Below are positions 1-4,640 of a DNA stretch of 7,370 nt, piece after piece; the stretch's first letter is position 1; every line of letters starts with the position of its first letter. The stretch is taken from the NCBI GenBank assembly GCA_023428865.1, contig JAEYWT010000161.1, positions 1 through 7,370 on the forward strand, read 5' to 3'. Both the position numbers and the translations under genes were made by a program. This DNA comes from Bacteroidota bacterium (GTDB taxonomy: Bacteria > Bacteroidota > Bacteroidia > Flavobacteriales_F > PHOS-HE28). The notes under the pieces are model-generated. The model had not been told where the DNA came from. It did not search any database and worked only from the letters and a program-made list of their open reading frames with translations.

Positions 1-143
1 CACTTCAAGAGCGTGCTTTTGCCTGTGCCGTTCCGCGCTACGATGGCCGTCTTTTGGCCCTTTTCCAGGCCGAAGGAGATGTCTTTGAAGAGTTGACGAG
101 GGCCGAAGCGCTTGGCCACTTTTTCGACAGAGAGGACGTTCAT
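1..143 (-). CDS. ABC-F family ATPase, N-terminal fragment
   Basis: Only the first 47 codons are in the window; the gene runs off the left edge. The start is the ATG read at 143-141. The protein begins MNVLSVEKVAKRFG and continues to a Walker A motif, ARNGTGKST, at about residues 36-44. Such an early, compact layout (short strand, 'LFKDISFGLEKGQKTAIV', then the P-loop) is typical of the first nucleotide-binding domain of ABC-F proteins (Uup/EttA-like). These are soluble twin-ATPase proteins that act on ribosomes rather than in transport. The first glycine of the usual GxNGxGKST is alanine here, a mild variation. The second ATPase domain and the interdomain linker cannot be seen, so the subfamily (Uup, EttA, YbiT or antibiotic-resistance type) cannot be decided. 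No Shine-Dalgarno sequence is visible upstream. Confidence 0.85.
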   Translation of the reverse strand, partial: MNVLSVEKVAKRFGPRQLFKDISFGLEKGQKTAIVARNGTGKSTLLK

Positions 144-377
144 GCTGGCATTACCGCCTATGGCGGGGCGCGAAGGTCGGGAATTGTGGGGCCTTTCAGT
201 CTGCGACCGCGATCGCGGACCTACAAGTATGGGACGAAATGGCGCGTCTCTCTGTGCTGGCAGCGTTGAGACTTGGCCAGGCCATGTTATAAGATCCTTT
301 CAAGGTATAGATGGGCCATCGAGAGCTGAAACCGAAGCAAGGTTGTTTCCGTACAAGACACCACGACCTCATGCGCC
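144..377. other. Intergenic region between divergent genes
   Basis: This 234-bp stretch lies between the divergently read ABC-F gene and the unknown gene at 378. No open frame in it looks like a real protein. It contains a perfect 12-bp palindrome, CCGCGATCGCGG, at 207-218 and a possible sigma70-like promoter at 266-294. No tRNA-like or repeat structure was seen. Confidence 0.5.
266..294 (+). promoter_or_regulatory. Possible promoter for the unknown gene at 378
   Basis: TTGAGA (266-271) and TATAAG (289-294) are separated by 17 bp, a good sigma70-like arrangement. A transcript starting near 301 would carry a leader of about 77 nt. The usual Bacteroidota -7 element TAnnTTTG is not present, so this is only a candidate. 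Confidence 0.25.
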
Positions 378-1055
378 ATGATCCTATCGTCCATGTCCCT
401 GACCGAGATCGCCGCCGCGCTGCGTAAGGACGTGGTGGGTCTTCAGCGGCATGTGGCAGGGGTGTATTGGGATATGGAGCGCCGTCACCGCAAGGGTGGA
501 AAGGGCGTGATCGTTCAAGCGGGTGAATTCACATCTGAGGAGCGAATTCAGTGGTTGTACGTGGTCACCATTTCACCGCGCAAGACCACGCTTTACCCGG
601 TTGGCTGGTACTTTACTCGCGAGGGCATCCACTGTATCCAGATCGATGCGGAAGGGCCCTCCACCTACATGAGGCCCCATGTGCTTGACCGATACCGTCA
701 GCGTTTCTACAAGGATGCGGATGTGTTGGAGGCACTGAAACAGATGCACGTTCGCAACTACGACAAGGCCAGCGAACCACGTGACTACCGTGGTCGACCG
801 GCGATAGCCAGCGCAGTGGAGGACGGTTTCCTGCTGGGCGACATCGTCCTAAACGGCGATCTGGTGGACTACCACACCTTCTACGATGTGGCCATGGGAT
901 CAAAGGAACGTTGCTTGTGCGATATGCGGAAGTTGCTGGAATGGCGACGCTACTACAACGCCATCACACCGAAAAGCGCTGGCGACCGTAAGGACAACTA
1001 CGTGAACTGGGGCCGCGGCTTCGAAGTCCGTTTAGAGCGGTTGCGTGCAGCCTGA
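378..1055 (+). CDS. Uncharacterised protein with HxxxRYxxR motif
   Basis: A 225-aa soluble protein with no signal peptide or membrane segment; I do not recognise a named family. It is rich in aromatic and basic residues. Visible landmarks are a strand-rich region around residues 56-90 (WLYVVTISPRK, GWYFTREGIHCIQID), HVLDRYRQRF at 101-110, AIASAVEDGFLLGD at 142-155, DYHTFYD at 164-170 and a CLC pair at 179-181 followed by a basic helix (MRKLLEWRRYYN). The order 'HxxxRY..R', then 'DGxxLG', then 'TFxD' suggests a folded domain with a polar site rather than spurious coding. The frame is the only long uninterrupted one here. An alternative start is ATG at 393 (MSLTEIAAAL), 5 codons in, and neither start has a Shine-Dalgarno sequence. 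The gene stands alone and converges on the dioxygenase gene. Function unknown. Confidence 0.75.
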   Translation: MILSSMSLTEIAAALRKDVVGLQRHVAGVYWDMERRHRKGGKGVIVQAGEFTSEERIQWLYVVTISPRKTTLYPVGWYFTREGIHCIQIDAEGPSTYMRPHVLDRYRQRFYKDADVLEALKQMHVRNYDKASEPRDYRGRPAIASAVEDGFLLGDIVLNGDLVDYHTFYDVAMGSKERCLCDMRKLLEWRRYYNAITPKSAGDRKDNYVNWGRGFEVRLERLRAA

Positions 1056-1126
1056 ATCAGGAAGTTCAGTGGTCGTGTCGCGAAAATGAGATCAGACTGA
1101 ACATATGGTGTGCTCGAAGTGATCGA

Positions 1127-2113
1127 TCAGTGATCCTCCTCCATCATAGCCGCCCGTTGCGTCAGCTCATGATAGCACAGCACATCATCGGCGAAGCAGT
1201 GGATCACCATGCTTTTGCGGCTGGCATTGGGCGTGGTCATCTTCTTGCCTCCGTGTAAGAGGTTGGCATGCCAGAAGAGTACGTCGCCGGGTTGGGCCAG
1301 CAGCTCCTTGCGCTCGAAGTGGCCTTCTGCGATGGAGCGGTCCACGGCTTGTTCGTAGCGGAGGTAGGCGTCTTCACCGATCACGAATTGGTTGCCGCCG
1401 TGGTCGTATTGGCCGTTGAGCAGGTAGGGTAGTTTGTGGCTTCCAGGGTGGTACACCAGCGGCCCGTTGTCAGGCGTGATATCTTCCAGAGCGATCCACG
1501 CGGCGGTCATGTATCCCAGTGGGTGCGTGGTCATGTGTATGCTGTCGCTGTGTGCGGCCTGCTCGCTGCCGGTGAGGAAGTTGATGCTCTGGAACACGTT
1601 CATCTTCTTGCCCAGGAGGAAGTCCATCACATCCAGGATGCGGCGGTCGTGTACGTACTTGCGCAGCAGTTCGCTGTGGTGGAAGGCGAACATGATCTTC
1701 CGACCGGTGAAGTTGAAGTCCACCACCTTGTCGCGGATCAATCGATCGATCTCGGCATTGATCTCCGCCACTTCGTGTGGTTTGAACAGGCCGCGCAGGA
1801 TCACATACCCATTGGTGGGCCAAGCGAGGATGGCTTCGCGTGTAGCGGCATCGAACTGCTGTAACCCCGGAGCCGTGGGCAGTTTGGCGACACCTTCTGC
1901 CGTATCCAGCCACGGCAGGTCGGTGGTATTGGTCTTCGGCAGATCGATACTGCTGATGGGCAGGAGTACGCTGCGTTGGATGCCGTACTTCTTGTACATG
2001 CGCCGTGCGTGTGCCAGCTTCTTCAGGTTGAAGAGGTTCAGCAGCACGTAGTTCGCCTTGATCTTGCGTAGGGTGCCGTAGTAACGATCAAGCCATTTGC
2101 GCATGTGTCGCAT
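1127..2113 (-). CDS. Phytanoyl-CoA dioxygenase (PhyH) family protein
   Basis: A 328-aa member of the Fe(II)/2-oxoglutarate-dependent PhyH superfamily, which hydroxylates small molecules or lipids with O2 and 2-oxoglutarate. The facial triad is visible: H188 and D190 in AAHSDSIHM, and distal H287 in FWHANLLHGG. R299, 12 residues later, is in the right place to bind 2-oxoglutarate. The jelly-roll core covers about residues 95-310 (NGYVILRGLF at 101-110; GPLVYHPGSHKLPY at 217-230; QPGDVLFWHANLLHGG at 274-289). Residues 1-60 form a basic extension without catalytic motifs and no clear signal peptide. The substrate cannot be told from sequence; the family ranges from fatty-acyl-CoA to amino acid and sugar substrates. 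The start at 2113-2111 lies 16 nt after a TACCTTCG box; a second ATG three codons later is possible. The gene is monocistronic, between a convergent and a divergent neighbour. Confidence 0.9.
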   Translation of the reverse strand: MRHMRKWLDRYYGTLRKIKANYVLLNLFNLKKLAHARRMYKKYGIQRSVLLPISSIDLPKTNTTDLPWLDTAEGVAKLPTAPGLQQFDAATREAILAWPTNGYVILRGLFKPHEVAEINAEIDRLIRDKVVDFNFTGRKIMFAFHHSELLRKYVHDRRILDVMDFLLGKKMNVFQSINFLTGSEQAAHSDSIHMTTHPLGYMTAAWIALEDITPDNGPLVYHPGSHKLPYLLNGQYDHGGNQFVIGEDAYLRYEQAVDRSIAEGHFERKELLAQPGDVLFWHANLLHGGKKMTTPNASRKSMVIHCFADDVLCYHELTQRAAMMEEDH

Positions 2114-2126
2114 CCCGATCTCGGGA
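2114..2126 (-). promoter_or_regulatory. Small hairpin in the dioxygenase leader
   Basis: TCCCGA (2113-2118) and TCGGGA (2121-2126) are perfect inverted repeats with a 2-nt loop. They abut the dioxygenase start codon on the minus strand, so the arm touches the first base of the ATG. In RNA this could mask the start, but a 2-nt loop is too tight for all six pairs to form, so the effect may be small. Confidence 0.25.
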
Positions 2127-2129
2127 GTG

Positions 2130-2137
2130 CGAAGGTA
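2130..2137 (-). promoter_or_regulatory. -7-like box of the dioxygenase gene
   Basis: On the minus strand 2137-2130 reads TACCTTCG, which matches the Bacteroidota -7 consensus TAnnTTTG in five of its six defined positions. It is 16 nt upstream of the dioxygenase ATG, so the transcript would have a leader of only about 12 nt. The region where a -33 element would lie is occupied by the heptamer array. Confidence 0.4.
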
Positions 2138-2138
2138 G

Positions 2139-2255
2139 GGGAGCAGTTGTCAGTTCGTGGTGGTCAATTGTCAGGAATGATAAGCAACCACGAACGTTGA
2201 CCACCAAGGAGCCTGACAACTCCGAACTGCGAACTCCGAACTTACAACTCACTCC
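2139..2255. repeat. Opposed arrays of 7-bp repeats between divergent genes
   Basis: Left arm, read on the minus strand from 2173: TGACAAT, TGACCAC, CACGAAC, TGACAAC, TGCTCCC (2173-2139), five heptamers in perfect phase. Right arm, read on the plus strand: CACGAAC (2189-2195), TGACCAC (2198-2204), then TGACAAC, TCCGAAC, TGCGAAC, TCCGAAC, TTACAAC, TCACTCC in perfect phase from 2214 to 2255. The same words occur in both arms, pointing outward from a centre near 2174-2188, so the element is a modular inverted repeat. Pairs such as TTCGTGGT/ACCACGAA, TGGTGGTCAA/TTGACCACCA and AGTTGTCAG/CTGACAACT could form alternative, non-nested stems. Each arm ends in a CTCC word and is followed within a few bases by TACCTTSG. 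The arrays cover the upstream part of two divergent promoters. Nature unknown. Confidence 0.75.
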
Positions 2256-2262
2256 ACCGAAT

Positions 2263-2270
2263 TACCTTGG
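2263..2270 (+). promoter_or_regulatory. -7-like box of the histidine phosphatase gene
   Basis: TACCTTGG matches TAnnTTTG except for one base and ends 4 nt before the ATG at 2275. If it is used, transcription would begin at or almost at the start codon, giving a leaderless message. TTAC at 2242, inside the last AAC-type heptamer, is the only loose candidate for a -33 element (17 bp spacing). Confidence 0.35.
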
Positions 2271-2274
2271 CCGT

Positions 2275-2811
2275 ATGTCCGCCAACTGCACATGGGCGAA
2301 GACGATCGCGATCAGCGCACTGCTCCTCGTCGGTTGTACGTCCACTTCCAAGACCGCATCGGTACCTGCCATGACCACCATCTATGTTGTTCGCCATGCC
2401 GAAAAGCTGACCACCGATCACGATACGCCACTATCACCACTAGGTGAAGCGCGTGCAAAAGCCCTGGCGGATAAGCTTGTCGATGCTGGCGTGCAGCAGG
2501 TGTATGCCACCACCTTGCAGCGCACCCAGCAGACCGTGGGTCCCTTTGCGGAGGTGCGTGGGCTCAGCGTCATCTCCATAGAACCTACTGCGGTGGATAG
2601 CTTGGTGCATCGGATAAAAGCCACGGACCGAGGTAAGGTGGTGCTGGTGGCGGGACACAATCATACCGTGCCTGCCATCGTGCAAGGTCTTTCGGGCTGG
2701 ACGGTCGATCCGATCCCGGAGAACGTGTTCGATCGCCTCTACCGTGTTGAGCTACCCGAAAATGGTGCCGCGGTGGTTACGCTATTTTCCTTCGGGGAAC
2801 CAACCCCTTGA
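2275..2811 (+). CDS. Histidine phosphatase family lipoprotein
   Basis: A 178-aa protein of the histidine phosphatase (phosphoglycerate mutase-like) superfamily. The phospho-accepting histidine is in VVRHAEK (R40, H41). The second catalytic histidine is H128 in VAGHNHT, and R83 in TTLQRTQQT fits the conserved arginine. The N-terminus is a lipoprotein signal: a hydrophobic stretch (IAISALLLVG) then lipobox LVGC with Cys21, and an S/T-rich linker. The enzyme is therefore probably anchored outside the cytoplasm. There is no acidic motif after the cysteine, which argues against surface export. The domain is short, so it is more likely a small phosphoesterase (SixA-like size) than a glycolytic mutase; the substrate is unknown. 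The frame is open back to an ATG at 2197, but those 26 codons are heptamer repeat sequence, so ATG 2275 was chosen. It converges on the SCO1 gene with a 4-nt gap. Confidence 0.88.
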   Translation: MSANCTWAKTIAISALLLVGCTSTSKTASVPAMTTIYVVRHAEKLTTDHDTPLSPLGEARAKALADKLVDAGVQQVYATTLQRTQQTVGPFAEVRGLSVISIEPTAVDSLVHRIKATDRGKVVLVAGHNHTVPAIVQGLSGWTVDPIPENVFDRLYRVELPENGAAVVTLFSFGEPTP

Positions 2812-2815
2812 TCGC

Positions 2816-3499
2816 TCAGGAAGCGGCATTCACCTCCTGCAACAGTTTGGTGATGTCCGCGATGAGGCGGTCCACATCGGTAGGACTGGTGCCATCGTAG
2901 AAACCGCGGATGCGGCGTTGCGGGTCGACTAGGACGAAATTCTCGGTGTGTACGAAGTCGTCGGGGCCGCCGTCTCCTTCGTCCATAGCGGCGAAGTAGC
3001 TCTTGCGGGCCAGTGCATAGATCTGTTTACGATCACCGGTAAGGAAGCGCCAGCGCTTGGGATCCGCGCGGTGCAGCTCTGCGTATGCGGCAAGCACAGG
3101 CACGGAATCCATTTCGGGTGTTACGGAATGGGAGAGCAGCAGCAGCTTGTCTTCGTTCTTGTACGCTTCTTGCACACGCTCCATCTGCACGGTCATCTTG
3201 GGGCAGATCGTAGGGCAAGTGGTGAAGAAGAAGTCGGACACTACGATCCTATCGCCCACGTCGTTCAGTGTGAAATGCCCACCGAACTGATCCACTAGGT
3301 TGAAGTCGCTGATGTGATGTTCACCCTTGGCGCCTTTCAGGGATGGGTCCACCAGGCGTTGGTCCAGTTGGTTGGGGTGGTAGATGGGCAGCTTGTCCGA
3401 AGGCTTGAGGAAATAGTAGCCAATGCCCACAGCAACTACGACGATGGAAAGGAAGAGGGCTATCCGAAGGCCCAGCGAGCGGTTGCGTGTTCGGTCCAT
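2816..3499 (-). CDS. SCO1/SenC family copper/thiol protein
   Basis: A 227-aa SCO family protein: a thioredoxin-fold protein that delivers copper to, or reduces the Cu-A cysteines of, cytochrome c oxidase, or handles thiol redox in the envelope. Residues 1-10 are basic, 12-30 are one membrane segment, and the rest is the extracytoplasmic domain. The copper-binding CxxxC motif is FFTTCPTICP (C95, C99). The distal histidine ligand is H184 in DDFVHTENFVLVD. Other family signatures are ISDFNLVDQFG (63-73), RIVVSDFFF (84-92) and the SVTPEMD block (125-131). All known metal ligands are present, so it should be functional. Its ATG follows the stop of the beta-barrel gene with no gap (TGA-ATG), making it the last gene of a three-gene operon. 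No cytochrome oxidase genes are in the window. Confidence 0.93.
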   Translation of the reverse strand: MDRTRNRSLGLRIALFLSIVVVAVGIGYYFLKPSDKLPIYHPNQLDQRLVDPSLKGAKGEHHISDFNLVDQFGGHFTLNDVGDRIVVSDFFFTTCPTICPKMTVQMERVQEAYKNEDKLLLLSHSVTPEMDSVPVLAAYAELHRADPKRWRFLTGDRKQIYALARKSYFAAMDEGDGGPDDFVHTENFVLVDPQRRIRGFYDGTSPTDVDRLIADITKLLQEVNAAS

Positions 3500-4192
3500 T
3501 CAGGTCTTGCGCAGGTTGATGCCGTAATCCAACGCAAAGATGAAACGATGTTCCGGAGCGAAGACCATGCGTTCGCGATCGTGTACGATGCCAAAGCCCA
3601 AGGAGTGACCATCGGTGATATTCCATTCACTGCCCAGCTTGTAGCGTGTACCGAAGTAGGAGAGGCCCTGTGGTGCCGCCCAGGTGAAGAGTTCCACGCT
3701 GAACTGTGGGTCCAATTTCCACCCAGGGATGTTGTAACCTGCTATGAGCTTGTTACGGAGCACTTCGCGCACATCGCCCCATTCGCGGAAGTTGTGTTGG
3801 TAGGTGAAGCGGTAGCCCAGTTCAAAGCGGTCCACTTCGGTCTTGTACTGCACCATGCCGCCGAGGCGTTGGCGGTCGGCGCCAGCACTTCTGTAGGCAT
3901 AGCGGAATTCAGCACCAGCCGTGAGCTTTTCGGTGATCTTATACGTGGCACCAAGGTCCACGTACAGCTGCCTACCGGCAAAGAAGCTATCGGCAGAGCG
4001 ATAGCCTAGTTCACCGCTGGTCTTTATCCGTTTAACGATGTCCTTGCCGAGCAGCCCTTTCAGGAAAGAGGGTTTACCCTGCACGCCGAAGCTGGCCCAG
4101 AGTTCCTGCTTCAGATCTGGTCGTGCGGCTTCCTGGGCGAATGCGAGGCATGCGCAGGCGAGCAACGTGCAGAGGAGCGCTGCGCGAAGCAT
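3500..4192 (-). CDS. DUF2490-like outer-membrane beta-barrel protein
   Basis: A 230-aa protein starting MLRAALLCTLLACACLAFAQ, a cleavable signal peptide with likely cleavage at AFA-Q (residue 19/20). The mature part consists of alternating amphipathic strands with aromatic girdles (QLYVDLGATYKI, LTAGAEFRYAYR, RFELGYRFTYQHNF, HSLGFGIVHDRE, HRFIFALDYGINL). This is the pattern of a small outer-membrane barrel of roughly 8-10 strands, and the FELGYRFTYQHNF region resembles DUF2490 proteins of Bacteroidota. The frame stays open upstream to 4297, but there it overlaps the lipoprotein gene. The chosen ATG overlaps that gene's stop by one base (TGATG), a classic translational coupling, and begins exactly at the signal peptide. 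It is the middle gene of the operon ending in SCO1. Its role is unknown; a pore or scaffold in the outer membrane is inference. Confidence 0.85.
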   Translation of the reverse strand: MLRAALLCTLLACACLAFAQEAARPDLKQELWASFGVQGKPSFLKGLLGKDIVKRIKTSGELGYRSADSFFAGRQLYVDLGATYKITEKLTAGAEFRYAYRSAGADRQRLGGMVQYKTEVDRFELGYRFTYQHNFREWGDVREVLRNKLIAGYNIPGWKLDPQFSVELFTWAAPQGLSYFGTRYKLGSEWNITDGHSLGFGIVHDRERMVFAPEHRFIFALDYGINLRKT

Positions 4193-4590
4193 CAGTACTT
4201 CTCGATCGGGATGATGCCCAGGTCCACCACTTCCTTCGCGTCGCCGATGGAAGCGGACCGGATCACGGCCTTGGTGTCTCCGCTGCAATCCCGGCATTCG
4301 GATCGAACGAAAATGGTGTACTCACCCTTACGCAGCCATGGGAAGCGGAACTCCCCGTTCGGTCCGGTGTCCACATTGTCATCGGGGAAGGCGCCCTCTG
4401 TAGTTTCGCCATAAACGATGTAGACGTTCTCGCCGATCACGGCATAGGGGTCGCCGATGGGGTTACCGCTCAGGCTGTAGCGCTGCTCGATCACACGTCC
4501 CCGTATCTCGGCCTTTCCACCCTCGCCAGGCTCTTTGTTACAACCAGCCAGAAAAGCCAGGAATGGCAGGACGAACAGCACTCGCTTCAT
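4192..4590 (-). CDS. Small lipoprotein with CxxC motif
   Basis: A 132-aa lipoprotein: signal peptide MKRVLFVLPFLAFLAGC with lipobox LAGC (Cys17). The mature end starts CNKEPGEGG, and its Lys-Glu just after the cysteine resembles the charged lipoprotein export signals known in Bacteroidota, so exposure on the cell surface is possible. The rest looks like a single beta-sandwich of the carboxypeptidase regulatory-like/transthyretin-like kind: AEIRGRVIEQRY, ENVYIVYGE, TGPNGEFRFPWLRKGEYTIFVRSE, then AVIRSASIGDAKEVVDLGIIPI. Between two strands is ECRDC with C99 and C102, a CxxC pair that could form a disulfide or bind metal. It is the first gene of the operon with the barrel and SCO1 genes, which makes a copper or thiol role worth considering. 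That link is inference; I do not recognise a named family. Confidence 0.82.
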   Translation of the reverse strand: MKRVLFVLPFLAFLAGCNKEPGEGGKAEIRGRVIEQRYSLSGNPIGDPYAVIGENVYIVYGETTEGAFPDDNVDTGPNGEFRFPWLRKGEYTIFVRSECRDCSGDTKAVIRSASIGDAKEVVDLGIIPIEKY

Positions 4591-4613
4591 GTGAGATCCA
4601 CGTTAAGGGAGCG

Positions 4614-4621
4614 CTAAAATA
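4614..4621 (-). promoter_or_regulatory. -7-like box of the lipoprotein-barrel-SCO1 operon
   Basis: In the 50-bp gap between the acyl-CoA synthetase stop and the lipoprotein ATG, the minus strand reads TATTTTAG at 4621-4614, one mismatch from TAnnTTTG. It would give a leader of about 20 nt. No clear -33 element is present, so read-through from the synthetase gene remains possible. Confidence 0.35.
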
Positions 4622-4640
4622 GGCGGAAGGGCGATCCGGC

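Noticed and set aside
171..178. GACCTTCG on the minus strand as a -7 element for the ABC-F gene
   Set aside because: It lacks the first T of TAnnTTTG and has a further mismatch and no -33 partner, so it was not listed as a promoter.
207..218. Perfect palindrome CCGCGATCGCGG, containing the GCGATCGC word known as HIP1 in cyanobacteria
   Set aside because: There is a single copy, and the genes around it are not cyanobacterial; a 12-bp GC-rich palindrome may be chance in this base composition.
54..381. Two overlapping plus-strand open frames near the left edge
   Set aside because: The first part is antisense to the ABC-F start, which carries a clear P-loop; the remainder is arginine-rich with no protein-like pattern.
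1056..1126. Inverted repeat GTTCAGT/ACTGAAC (1064-1070, 1096-1102) as a bidirectional terminator
   Set aside because: The stem is 7 bp and AT-balanced with a 25-nt loop and no T-tract on either strand, too weak to call. The nearby palindrome TGATCGATCA (1120-1129) is also without supporting context.
1434..2051. 205-aa open frame on the plus strand
   Set aside because: It is antisense to the dioxygenase gene, whose catalytic motifs are intact, and its translation is low-complexity and without a domain.
2146..2255. CRISPR array or integron attC site
   Set aside because: The units are 7 bp and contiguous without spacers, and there is no cas gene, integrase or attC core-site pair.
3314..4009. 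231-aa open frame on the plus strand
   Set aside because: It lies opposite the SCO1 and beta-barrel genes. The composition is that of a mirror frame of high-GC coding DNA, and the opposite strand has signal peptide, TM and metal-binding motifs.
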